A DNA stretch of 64,000 nucleotides, taken from Mariniphaga sp041687255. Lineage in GTDB: Bacteria > Bacteroidota > Bacteroidia > Bacteroidales > Prolixibacteraceae. The stretch lies in NCBI GenBank assembly GCA_041687255.1, contig JAWLCL010000004.1, positions 62,001 to 126,000 of the forward strand, given 5' to 3'. How positions within the stretch are numbered: position 1 is the first letter of the stretch; every line of letters begins with the position of its first letter. Positions 52,309-61,071 of the stretch are shown one piece after another. The notes beneath the pieces are model-generated. The model saw nothing but the letters and a program-made list of their open reading frames with translations, made no database searches and was not told where the DNA came from. Made by a program: the position numbers and the translations under genes.

Positions 52309-53223
52309 ATGAAACCAAAGATAATTGTAATAGGCAGTTCAAATACCGATATGGTAGTGAAGGTTCCGCATGTGCCGTCACCGGGAGAAACCATTCTGGG
52401 TTCTGATTTTATGACCATACCGGGAGGAAAGGGCGCCAATCAGGCTGTTGCCGCTGCACGTACCGGTGCTGATGTTACTTTTGTTGCCTGCGTTGCAGAC
52501 GATGCCTTTGGTGAATTGTCGGTCGAAAATTACCGGAAGGAGGGGATTGACACCTCGTGTATTAAGATTCAGAAGGGGACCCATTCAGGCATTGCACTGA
52601 TTAATGTGGCCGCTGATGGAGAAAACAGCATTGCAGTGGCACCGGGTGCCAACAGTTATTTATTGCCCGATGATATCCGCAGTTTCAGGCATGCTTTCGA
52701 TGGCGCCTCTATAGTGCTGGCCCAGCTGGAAGTACCCATGGAAACTGTGGAAGCAGCAGCTGAAATTGCCCGGTCAAAAGGAATTCCTTTTATTCTGAAT
52801 CCCGCTCCGGGGGCTGCAATTTCTAAAGAATTGCTTGAAAAGGTGACCATCATCACCCCTAACGAAACGGAAGCCGCAATTCTGACTTCACGTAATGGGG
52901 TTACCGAAAATGAAATTCCAGCTATGGCAAATGAGATTTATCAAAAGGGAATAGCAACTGTAATCATTACATTGGGGAGAAGGGGTGTTTATTTGAAGTC
53001 GGATGATTTTGAAGGTTTATTTTCGGGATATCAGGTCCAGGCAGTGGATACAACTGCTGCAGGCGATGTGTTTAACGGGGCGCTGGCCTCAGCTTTAGCC
53101 GGAGGGAAACCGATTAAAGTGGCGGTTGATTTTGCACAGAAAGCTGCGGCCATTTCAGTGACACGTATGGGTGCCCAGCCATCGGCACCGTATTTAAATG
53201 AGGCAATGAATTTTAAATTTTAA
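52309..53223 (+). CDS. rbsK: Ribokinase
   Basis: A PfkB-family kinase of 304 residues. The start IIVIGSSNTDMVVKVPHVPSPGETILG is the ribokinase signature, and IPGGKGANQAVAAAR (sugar-binding) and VITLGRRGVYL follow. The catalytic motif reads AAGDVFNGALA, the GAGD motif with alanine first. NPAPGA, conserved in ribokinases, is present. It phosphorylates ribose to ribose 5-phosphate in the cytoplasm. It starts 6 bp after the transporter gene and is followed 10 bp later by an ADP-ribosylglycohydrolase gene. Confidence 0.94.
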   Translation: MKPKIIVIGSSNTDMVVKVPHVPSPGETILGSDFMTIPGGKGANQAVAAARTGADVTFVACVADDAFGELSVENYRKEGIDTSCIKIQKGTHSGIALINVAADGENSIAVAPGANSYLLPDDIRSFRHAFDGASIVLAQLEVPMETVEAAAEIARSKGIPFILNPAPGAAISKELLEKVTIITPNETEAAILTSRNGVTENEIPAMANEIYQKGIATVIITLGRRGVYLKSDDFEGLFSGYQVQAVDTTAAGDVFNGALASALAGGKPIKVAVDFAQKAAAISVTRMGAQPSAPYLNEAMNFKF

Positions 53224-53233
53224 AACTTAAACA

Positions 53234-54802
53234 ATGAGAACGTTATTTGTTCTTTTGGCAATTGCAACCGTAATAGCAGGATGTCAAAGCACTGCAGGCG
53301 AAAAAAGTATTAAAAGCTTCACAGATGGGGAGCAGGTTAAGATTTCCAAATCAGCACTGCAGGATAAAATTAAGGGTGGATGGGCCGGTCAGGTGATTGG
53401 CTGCACCTATGGCGGACCGACAGAGTTTCAATGGAACGGTACTATGATTGGCGACCATGTGCCCATTCCCTGGAATGACACCCGAATGTTGTGGTACTAT
53501 GAAAATGCTCCGGGGCTCTATGATGATGTCTACATGGATCTTACTTTTGTGGAGATATTCGAGAAGCATGGACTGGATGCACCTGATTCCCTTCATGCAC
53601 TGGCATTTGCCAGGGCTGAGTATCCGCTGTGGCATGCCAATCAGGCTGCCCGTTATAATATTCTGAACGGGATTATGCCTCCAGAATCGGGGCACTGGAA
53701 AAACAATCCGCATGCCGATGACATCGACTTTCAGATTGAAGCCGATTTTGCAGGATTAATGGCTCCGGGAATGGTCAATACAGCTGCCGGCATCGGAAAC
53801 CGTATCGGACATATCATGAATTATGGTGATGGCGTATACGGTGGGATTTATGTGGCTTCAATGTATGCCCTGGCATTCGTTCACGACGATATGGAGTTTA
53901 TTGTGGAAGAAGCTTTGAAATCCATTCCTCCGGAAAGTGAGTTTTACCAGTGCATCGACGATGTAATCAGCTGGTACCGGGAGGACCCCGACGATTGGAA
54001 ATCGGCCTGGTTTGAAGCCCAGAAAAAATGGACCTATGATAAAGGTTGTCCCGATGGTGTTTTCCGGCCGTTTAATATCGATGCCAAAATCAATGCTGCT
54101 TACATCGTAATTGGATTACTGTATGGCAAAGGCGATTTTGGTGCAACTGTCGACATCAGTACCCGCTGTGGATACGATTCCGATTGCAACCCTGCCAATG
54201 CTGCAGGTATCCTGGGAACAATGATTGGCTATAACCGGATTCCTGATTACTGGAAACAGGGAATAAATAAGGTGGAGAATTTAAATTTCCAGTATACCGA
54301 TATGTCGCTTAACAAGGTATATGATATTGGTTATCGCCATGCACTGGAAGTCATTCAGAAGAATGGAGGCAGTGACGAGGGGGAAAATGTGGTGGTAAAA
54401 TACCAGGTGCCTCAGGCAGTTCCGCTTGAAGTGAGTTTTGAAGGGTTGTTCCCGGTCGAAAGAAATGGTATAGGAAAAAACTTATCCCAACAAAATACTG
54501 AAGTGATGCTTGATTTTGAAGGCAGCGGGTTTGTTTTAGGGGGAAGGGCAGTGAAAGAGGGTAACATAGCGGATACTGTTTTGGAAGTGGACGTTTTTGC
54601 CGATGGTGAATTCATTGAAACAGCAAAGCTTCCAACCAGTTTTATATCACGTCGCCATGAAATAACATGGAATTATGATTTTCCCGAAGGAAAGCATTCC
54701 ATTACTTTAAAAGCAAGGAATATTCCCAAAGGATACCGTGTTGATTTGGGTGATTTGTTGGTTTATTCTGTAAAAACTCCTGATAAAAAGGTATATTATT
54801 AA
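53234..54802 (+). CDS. ADP-ribosylglycohydrolase-family lipoprotein
   Basis: A 522-residue exported enzyme (lipobox IAGC, cysteine 17). The hydrolase domain shows IKGGWAGQVIGCTYGGPTEF, the metal-binding region LYDDVYMDLTFVEIFEKHG and RCGYDSDCNPANAAGILGTMIG, matching the aspartate pairs of ADP-ribosylglycohydrolases. About 150 C-terminal residues (from PLEVSFEGLFPVERN) form a beta-sandwich. In the Bacteroides rus system such a protein helps release ribose from nucleosides or ribosides. Its gene is sandwiched between ribokinase and a Tat-exported oxidoreductase, and lipid anchoring puts its activity outside the inner membrane. Confidence 0.9.
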   Translation: MRTLFVLLAIATVIAGCQSTAGEKSIKSFTDGEQVKISKSALQDKIKGGWAGQVIGCTYGGPTEFQWNGTMIGDHVPIPWNDTRMLWYYENAPGLYDDVYMDLTFVEIFEKHGLDAPDSLHALAFARAEYPLWHANQAARYNILNGIMPPESGHWKNNPHADDIDFQIEADFAGLMAPGMVNTAAGIGNRIGHIMNYGDGVYGGIYVASMYALAFVHDDMEFIVEEALKSIPPESEFYQCIDDVISWYREDPDDWKSAWFEAQKKWTYDKGCPDGVFRPFNIDAKINAAYIVIGLLYGKGDFGATVDISTRCGYDSDCNPANAAGILGTMIGYNRIPDYWKQGINKVENLNFQYTDMSLNKVYDIGYRHALEVIQKNGGSDEGENVVVKYQVPQAVPLEVSFEGLFPVERNGIGKNLSQQNTEVMLDFEGSGFVLGGRAVKEGNIADTVLEVDVFADGEFIETAKLPTSFISRRHEITWNYDFPEGKHSITLKARNIPKGYRVDLGDLLVYSVKTPDKKVYY

Positions 54803-54925
54803 GAAGTCGAATATCTAAATGAAGATAAAAAATAAATTATTTTTTTGATCCAGTAAGCTGCCTAATTGGTCAATGGTTAGGAAAGGGAACAAATATTATT
54901 TAATCAGCAATGAACTAAAATACAA

Positions 54926-56257
54926 ATGAAAATGGAAAATAAAAGCAGAAGATCATTTATAAAAAAATCAGCTGTTGTTGTTGCAGGCACTGGATTAACG
55001 TTCCCACATAACTTATATGGTGCTGCACCGGCAGATCGCTTAAATGTTGGAGTAATTGGCGTCAACTGGTGGGGTACAGAGAACATGCAGCATTTGCTGA
55101 GAGCTGATTCGGACGTGCATTGCATTGCTATGTGTGATGTTGATCAGGTAAGATTGAATGAGCAGGCAAATGTTCTGAGAGAGGAGTTTCCAAAAAGAAC
55201 AGACAAGATAAAATTTTATAGCGATTTTAGAAAACTGCTTGAAAATAAGGACATCGATGCAGTAATTATTGCCACTCCTGACCACTGGCACACCTATATG
55301 TTTGCCGAAGCGTGCAGGGCCGGGAAGGCAATTTATGTTGAGAAACCTACCGGACACAGCATTGCCGAATGCAGGGTAATGGTGGACCTGCAACGTAAAT
55401 ATAAGAATGTTGTAACAACAGGATTATGGCAAGCAAGCCTTGACTATTTTATTGATGCATTTAACATTTTGGAAACAGGGGTATTGGGTAATGTTTACAA
55501 GGTACATTGCTGGATTCCTACCACCACCGAACCGGTGATTTATGATCCTGCTCCACAGCCGGTACCTGAGACTCTGGACTATAAAATGTGGATTGGACCT
55601 GCACCTTTCAGGCCATACAACAACAACCGCCTTCATAAACAATGGAGGAACTATTGGGATTTTGGCGGAGGGCAGCAAACCGATTGGGTGCATTACCTGG
55701 ATTCGGCTTTTGATGGGTTGCTGGCATTGGGTTACCCAAGAACGTATCCTAAGACAGTATTCTCTGCTGGATATAAGCATCCGGAGACGATGACAGAAAC
55801 CCCCAGGGTGCAGACTTCTGTATTTCAATTCGACGATTATCATGTGGTGTGGGAGCAACAGGCAACAAATCTTTACAACCGGGTGGATGGCGTTGCCTGG
55901 ATTGGAAGTAATGGTACCCTTGTATGTAACCGTTCAGGTTATGAGATTATTCCAAAAAACGGAAGTGACGGAAAACCTCTTATTGAGCCTAAAAAGGTTT
56001 CCGGCCCTTATGGAAACCAACATAACCATATGATCAACTGGACTGCCTGTATACGTAATAATAACCAGCAAACCAATGGAACAATAGAAAAAGGAAGCTA
56101 TGCAACAGAAGTCGCCTGGCTGGCCAATATTTCGCACAGGTTAGGTGGTGTAAGTCTGGAGTACCTGCCCAAAGAGATGAAATTCAGAAATAACACTGAG
56201 GCTGATGCTTTCGTTCATCCCGATTACAAAAATGGATGGAAGTTCCCGGTAGTATAG
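54926..56257 (+). CDS. Tat-exported Gfo/Idh/MocA oxidoreductase
   Basis: A 443-residue NAD(P)-dependent sugar oxidoreductase with a twin-arginine signal (SRRSFIKKSAVVVAGTGLTFP). The Rossmann region starts NVGVIGVNWWGTENMQHL, followed by AVIIATPDHWHTYMFAEACRAGKAIYVEKPTGHS, where the EKP lysine is catalytic in the family. GYGYH-type sugar specificity residues cannot be assigned. A second in-frame ATG is two codons downstream. Such periplasmic enzymes can take part in oxidation-assisted glycoside cleavage (via 3-keto sugars), which would suit a riboside- or sugar-releasing locus. Confidence 0.9.
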   Translation: MKMENKSRRSFIKKSAVVVAGTGLTFPHNLYGAAPADRLNVGVIGVNWWGTENMQHLLRADSDVHCIAMCDVDQVRLNEQANVLREEFPKRTDKIKFYSDFRKLLENKDIDAVIIATPDHWHTYMFAEACRAGKAIYVEKPTGHSIAECRVMVDLQRKYKNVVTTGLWQASLDYFIDAFNILETGVLGNVYKVHCWIPTTTEPVIYDPAPQPVPETLDYKMWIGPAPFRPYNNNRLHKQWRNYWDFGGGQQTDWVHYLDSAFDGLLALGYPRTYPKTVFSAGYKHPETMTETPRVQTSVFQFDDYHVVWEQQATNLYNRVDGVAWIGSNGTLVCNRSGYEIIPKNGSDGKPLIEPKKVSGPYGNQHNHMINWTACIRNNNQQTNGTIEKGSYATEVAWLANISHRLGGVSLEYLPKEMKFRNNTEADAFVHPDYKNGWKFPVV

Positions 56258-56290
56258 GATTTTATGGGAAAATATTTGAAGTGATATCAG

Positions 56291-57784
56291 ATGAGGGTAA
56301 ATAAAAACATAAATTACAAAAGATACTCTTTTGGAAAGGGAATCATAATAATTGTATTATCGGTTTTCTTCGGGTTTTCCTGTAAAACAGAGATGAATCA
56401 GGAGAAGCCCCGTGTGGTGATTCTTACTGATATGACGCATGACGACGGCAATTCATTTATACGCTATCTGTATTATGCTCCCTGGTTTGATTTGGAAGCT
56501 CTGATAATTACCAACCAGCTGCCTGATTTTAATTATTATGATGATGGTCCGTGGAAAAAAGCAATGGGCATTCTGGAGGCATATAAACAGGAAATTCCGC
56601 AGTTAAGAAAGCATGACCCTAATTTTCCTGATTATGAAGAACTGATGGCAGTTACCAAACGGGGAAAAGGGACCATTCCTATCATCTGGCTTACCAATTC
56701 GCTGGAGTTTAAAGGGAATATAGCCGACCGTTATGTGGAAAGTTCATGGGATTCGGTGTACTTCCACGACTGGATTGGTGAAGGTTTAAACCCTCATGGT
56801 GAATCAAAAGATTCGGAAGCGAGCGAGTTTTTGCAGGAAGTTTTTGATAAGGATGACGACCGGCCTATTTATGTTCAGGCCTGGGGCGGCCCTGTTACTT
56901 TTATCCAGGCGCTTTACAGGTACAGGCAACGACAAGGGCCGGAGAAATTTAAAAAGCTGTTGTCGAAACTGCATGTGTATGGTATTCTTTTGCAGGATAT
57001 TACTTTTGATTATCTGATAGATCTGGAAAAAGTAAAAGAGCTTGATTGCACCAATTTTGGCACCGCAACCTCTACCTATAAAGGGGACAGAGTTGCTCCG
57101 CGATGGTTGCTGCATGAAGGAGGTCATTTCTGGAGGTATGTTTTTGGCTCAAATCCCGTCATGCAACGTGCTGAAGTTAACGGTCACGGGCCTATGTCCG
57201 ACATATACGATAATGGAGGGGAAGGAGACACACCTTCCTTTCTGTACTTGTTAAGTGCACGACTGGGCTTAAATAATCCCGAAGAGCCCGGTCATGGCAG
57301 CTGGGGTAATATGTTTTATCCGATGGGCAAAGATTTTCCGGAAGGTTATTACCACACCTGTTTTCACGAAAGGGATGAGCTTGAAAGGTGGATTCCCGAT
57401 GCTAAAAAAAGTTTTTTGAACCGCCTGCAGTGGTCGGTAAAAGAACCCGGCGAGGTGAATCATGAACCGGTGGCAGTAGTAAACGATGACCGCACCAATC
57501 GCATCATTCATCTTCAGGCAGGTGGAGGGGAGGAAATCAGGCTGGATGCTTCAACATCGTTTGACCCCGATGGAGATGATCTAAGTTTTAAATGGTTCAG
57601 ATATATTGAAGCTGATACTTACCAGGGTGAATTTGAAATTGATACGCCCAAAGAGCCGGTTCAGTCAGTTGTAGTTCCCTCAGATCTTTCAACGCATGAT
57701 ATTCATCTTGTTTTGGAAGTTCGCGACAATGGAACTCCCGATTTAGTTACATACAGAAGGGTAATCATAAAAAAAACAAACTAA
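56291..57784 (+). CDS. DUF1593 / Sde182-type nucleoside-hydrolase-like protein, copy 2
   Basis: A 497-residue exported protein, probable lipoprotein (FFGFSC). The start VVILTDMTHDDGNSFIRYLYY gives a shortened aspartate cluster. Hallmark blocks are DDRPIYVQAWGGPVTFIQAL, NGHGPMSDIYDNGGEGDTPSFLYLLSARLGLNNPEEPGHGSWGNM and a C-terminal Ig-like domain (LDASTSFDPDGDDLSFKWFRY). It is more diverged from copies 1 and 3 than those are from each other. It lies 33 bp after the oxidoreductase gene and 13 bp before a nucleoside hydrolase. Confidence 0.86.
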   Translation: MRVNKNINYKRYSFGKGIIIIVLSVFFGFSCKTEMNQEKPRVVILTDMTHDDGNSFIRYLYYAPWFDLEALIITNQLPDFNYYDDGPWKKAMGILEAYKQEIPQLRKHDPNFPDYEELMAVTKRGKGTIPIIWLTNSLEFKGNIADRYVESSWDSVYFHDWIGEGLNPHGESKDSEASEFLQEVFDKDDDRPIYVQAWGGPVTFIQALYRYRQRQGPEKFKKLLSKLHVYGILLQDITFDYLIDLEKVKELDCTNFGTATSTYKGDRVAPRWLLHEGGHFWRYVFGSNPVMQRAEVNGHGPMSDIYDNGGEGDTPSFLYLLSARLGLNNPEEPGHGSWGNMFYPMGKDFPEGYYHTCFHERDELERWIPDAKKSFLNRLQWSVKEPGEVNHEPVAVVNDDRTNRIIHLQAGGGEEIRLDASTSFDPDGDDLSFKWFRYIEADTYQGEFEIDTPKEPVQSVVVPSDLSTHDIHLVLEVRDNGTPDLVTYRRVIIKKTN

Positions 57785-57797
57785 ACATGATATTGCA

Positions 57798-58844
57798 ATG
57801 AAAAAGGAAGTTTTTACAAAGAGTCTCAGGCTGGCTGTTATTTCGTCAATGTTGGCATTAACTTTAGTGTTCAATGCCTGCAATCTGACAGAAGGTTCCA
57901 AAATTCCCGTAATTTTTGATACCGATGCCAACAATGAAGTGGATGACCAGCATGCACTGGCTTACCTGTTATTTAACGGCGATCATTTTAATGTTATAGG
58001 GGTTACGGTTAATGCTACCAGTGCGCCTTCAGGTTATTCCGATGAATCGGATGTGAGTGATCATTACGAGGAGGCAAAGAGAGTAATGCAGCTGTGCGGG
58101 GAATTATATGGTAAAATACCATTGTTAACGGGGGCGGACGGGTCGTATGATGAAATCAAAGACAATATTGATTCTCCGGGTTTTGATGGGCATGAGGCTG
58201 TCGACTTTATAATCGAGGAGGCTATGAAAGAGCGAAATCAAAAACTGGTTTTACTGCCGGTGGGAAAGCTCACCAACATTGCCCTTGCATTGAGAAAAGA
58301 ACCGGCCATTGCTCAAAGGATAAGAATTGTGTGGCTGGGATCAAACTATCCTGACCCGGGGGAGCATAATCAGGATTGGGACATAGAGTCGATGAACTAT
58401 ATTCTGGATATGGATGTTCCTTTTGAAATGGTTACGGTGCGTTCCGGGAAGCCATCCGGAACGGCTGCCGTTATGGTTTCGAGAGCCCAGATATTGCACC
58501 GGATGCCGGGGAAAGGTCCCAAAATTTCAGGTACGGTAACCGGCCGGAACGGGGGCGAATTCAATAACTTTGGTGATTATTCTGCCAACCTGTTTGAAAC
58601 TTATGGAATGTGGGGTAACCCGCCCGGGCGTGCACTTTTTGATTTGGCTGCTGTTGCCATAGTGAAAAATGAAGACTGGGCCGAGAAGAAAGAAATACCT
58701 GCTCCTGTTTATGTTAACGGAAAATGGGTGGAAAGGCTTAATAATCCAAGGCAAATCAGCGTCTGGGAATGGTTTGATGTATACGGCATTATGAATGATT
58801 TTTTTGTTACTATGGATAATTATAAACTGGTAAAAGTAAAATAG
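57798..58844 (+). CDS. Inosine-uridine-type nucleoside hydrolase, exported
   Basis: A 348-residue N-ribohydrolase that splits nucleosides to base and ribose. It has the full calcium/ribose-binding signature IPVIFDTDANNEVDDQHALAYLLF (Asp41, Asp43, Asp49, Asp50), then LLPVGKLTNIALAL and IVWLGSNYPDPGEHNQDWDIESMNYILD. A signal peptide ends at FNACN, a weak lipobox. Most nucleoside hydrolases are cytoplasmic, so export is notable and fits the ribokinase/transporter context. It is 4 bp from the next gene. Confidence 0.93.
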   Translation: MKKEVFTKSLRLAVISSMLALTLVFNACNLTEGSKIPVIFDTDANNEVDDQHALAYLLFNGDHFNVIGVTVNATSAPSGYSDESDVSDHYEEAKRVMQLCGELYGKIPLLTGADGSYDEIKDNIDSPGFDGHEAVDFIIEEAMKERNQKLVLLPVGKLTNIALALRKEPAIAQRIRIVWLGSNYPDPGEHNQDWDIESMNYILDMDVPFEMVTVRSGKPSGTAAVMVSRAQILHRMPGKGPKISGTVTGRNGGEFNNFGDYSANLFETYGMWGNPPGRALFDLAAVAIVKNEDWAEKKEIPAPVYVNGKWVERLNNPRQISVWEWFDVYGIMNDFFVTMDNYKLVKVK

Positions 58845-58848
58845 AAAG

Positions 58849-60162
58849 TTGATGAGAAAATTTTTAACCACCTTATGCACCACAGTATTGATATTCCAGG
58901 TGCTGGCTTTTACTAATATTACATATGGCCAGGAAATGTTGAAACCCCGGACCATTGTTACCACTGATGGTGAAAGTGACGATAAATGTTCGTTTGTGAG
59001 GTTTTTACTTTACACTACCGATTTTGATGTGGAAGGTTTGATTTATACCAATTCAATGTGGCATTTGAAGGGTAACGGGACCCAATGGATGCATGACTTT
59101 ATAGATGAGTATGCTAAAGTTCATGATAATTTACTGGTGCACCACCCGGATTATCCTGCAGCTGAATCATTGAAATCGAAGCTATACGTGGGGCAAATGG
59201 ACGAAGTGGGTTTAGCTTCTGTAGGTGAAGGTAAGGATACCCCGGGTTCTGACCGGATTGTAGAAGTGCTGCTTGACAATGATCCGCGTCCGGTTTGGCT
59301 GCAGGCATGGGGAGGGTTGAACAACATCTGCCAGGCTTTCTGGCGTATCAAAACATCACATCCCGAAGATCTTGATAAGGTGAATAATAAAGCAAGGGTA
59401 TATGCCATTTCTGAACAGGATGACCTGAAAGAATGGATGCACAATGAGATGCCGGATGTGATGTATATTAGGAATGGTGTTCAGTTCTGGAGGGTGATAG
59501 CCTATTCCTGGGATCGCAGGAATCCGGTGCAGGAGCATGAAATTTATACCGGGGAATGGCTGAAGGAAAATATTAAGTCAAAAGGTTTGCTGGGACAGAT
59601 ATATGAACGGCAGCATATGGAGGAAGGTGATTCACCGGCATTCTTTCATTTGATGAAAAATGGCCTGCACAGCCATGAACATCCTTCATGGGGTGGATGG
59701 GGAGGCCGCTTTGAACAGCAGGGACCCGGCAATTTTTGGGGCGATGCAAAGGATGATGGTGATGATACAAAACCACTTTGGAGATTTATAGTTCCTATTT
59801 CAGAAGATTTTGCCGCCCGGATGGATTGGTCGGTAAAGTCAGAGTATAAGGCAGCAAATCACCCGCCGGTTATTAAAATGAAGCAGGGGGAAGAATTAAA
59901 TGTAAAAGCGGGCTCCCGGGTGAAACTAAAAGCTTCTGCTTCTGATCCCGATGATGATGAACTGGTATATAGATGGTGGCAGTATCCTGAAGCCGGCTCA
60001 TGGGAGGGAAACATAGAAATAGCTAAACCGGATAAGGAGAAAATAAAGCTGGAGGTTCCCGCTGATGCCTCAGGAAGTACCATTCACCTGATATTTGAAG
60101 TTAAGGATAAAAATGAACTTCCTTTTACACGCTATAAAAGAGTGGTTTTAGATGTTGAATGA
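58849..60162 (+). CDS. DUF1593 / Sde182-type nucleoside-hydrolase-like protein, copy 3
   Basis: A 437-residue exported protein with signal peptide ending TNITYGQEM. The aspartate cluster reads TTDGESDDKCSFVRFLLY; DNDPRPVWLQAWGGLNNICQAFW and EEGDSPAFFHLMKNGLHSHEHPSWGGWGGRFE are near-repeats of copy 1. An Ig-like C-terminal domain follows (LKASASDPDDDELVYRWWQY). It starts 4 bp after the nucleoside hydrolase and is the last gene of the run. Confidence 0.88.
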   Translation: MMRKFLTTLCTTVLIFQVLAFTNITYGQEMLKPRTIVTTDGESDDKCSFVRFLLYTTDFDVEGLIYTNSMWHLKGNGTQWMHDFIDEYAKVHDNLLVHHPDYPAAESLKSKLYVGQMDEVGLASVGEGKDTPGSDRIVEVLLDNDPRPVWLQAWGGLNNICQAFWRIKTSHPEDLDKVNNKARVYAISEQDDLKEWMHNEMPDVMYIRNGVQFWRVIAYSWDRRNPVQEHEIYTGEWLKENIKSKGLLGQIYERQHMEEGDSPAFFHLMKNGLHSHEHPSWGGWGGRFEQQGPGNFWGDAKDDGDDTKPLWRFIVPISEDFAARMDWSVKSEYKAANHPPVIKMKQGEELNVKAGSRVKLKASASDPDDDELVYRWWQYPEAGSWEGNIEIAKPDKEKIKLEVPADASGSTIHLIFEVKDKNELPFTRYKRVVLDVE

Positions 60163-60246
60163 TGGAGGAAGTGTTGAGCGCTGCAGCTGAAATTTTGTAA
60201 AGGTCAGCTTAAATATTTTTTGTAACTTTTCTAAAAAGATTCGGAA

Positions 60247-61041
60247 ATGAAACAAATAACTTTGCTCATACTTAACACCCTCACACTGCTGTTTACACTC
60301 GCTGTAAATTATCTGGCAGGAACCGGAGCGTTCAACAATGCTTCGGTTGGAGAAATAAGCGCACAATATGAGAACTTATTTACACCTGCAGGTTATGCTT
60401 TTGCAATCTGGGGGGTGATATACCTGTTTCTTGTTTTGTTTGCAGGCTTTCAATGGTATGCCTGGTTTAAGAATGGAAACGATGAGTACCTGAAAAGAAC
60501 AGGTCTCTGGTTTGTTCTAAGCAACCTGGCCAATGGTTTCTGGATTATTGCATGGACAAGCAACTACATTGGTTTATCGTTTGGCTTGATTGTCATTTTG
60601 TTGTTTTCCCTGTTTGTGTTAATGGTGAAGCTGCGTTTGGAGGTCTGGGATGCTCCGGTCAGAATTATTGCTTTTGTCTGGTGGCCAATATGCATATACC
60701 TTGGCTGGATTGTAGTAGCCACATTGGCCAATCTGGCCGCTTTCTCAGTAAGTCTGAACCAGGAAAGTGCATTTGCACTCCGGCCGGTTTGGGTGATAGT
60801 GATGATTATTGCAGCATGTGTGGTCTATGTACTGCTGGTAATTTACAGGAATCTTCGGGAGGCTGCATTCGTCGGCATATGGGCCTTGGTGGCAATAGCT
60901 GTAAAGCAATGGGAGGTTTCTCGATTTGTGGCTTATGCTGCTTTGCTTGCCTCAGCTGTAATATTCATAACTGCCATGTTGCAGGCTTCAAAGAATATGA
61001 ATACCATGCCTTTCAAAAAGATTAAAAGGGGAGAAGTATAA
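60247..61041 (+). CDS. TspO/MBR-like tryptophan-rich membrane protein
   Basis: A 264-residue membrane protein with about seven hydrophobic helices. It carries LFTPAGYAFAIWGVIYLFL and FVLSNLANGFWIIAWTSNYIGLS, and VWWPICIYLGWIVVATLANLAAF, the tryptophan-rich segments of the TspO/MBR family and its larger relatives. TspO binds tetrapyrroles or cholesterol in other organisms. Its length exceeds the 160-residue TspO core, so extra helices are present. No operon partner is evident. Confidence 0.78.
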   Translation: MKQITLLILNTLTLLFTLAVNYLAGTGAFNNASVGEISAQYENLFTPAGYAFAIWGVIYLFLVLFAGFQWYAWFKNGNDEYLKRTGLWFVLSNLANGFWIIAWTSNYIGLSFGLIVILLFSLFVLMVKLRLEVWDAPVRIIAFVWWPICIYLGWIVVATLANLAAFSVSLNQESAFALRPVWVIVMIIAACVVYVLLVIYRNLREAAFVGIWALVAIAVKQWEVSRFVAYAALLASAVIFITAMLQASKNMNTMPFKKIKRGEV

Positions 61042-61071
61042 CTGCTTTTTCTTACCTGGAAAGGCCGGTTG

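Noticed and set aside
43885..60162. A SusC/D-type polysaccharide utilisation locus
   Set aside because: No TonB-dependent receptor or SusD-like lipoprotein is present anywhere in the window.
60552..61025. A 157-codon frame overlapping the TspO-like gene in another phase
   Set aside because: The TspO-like reading has coherent membrane helices; the alternative does not.
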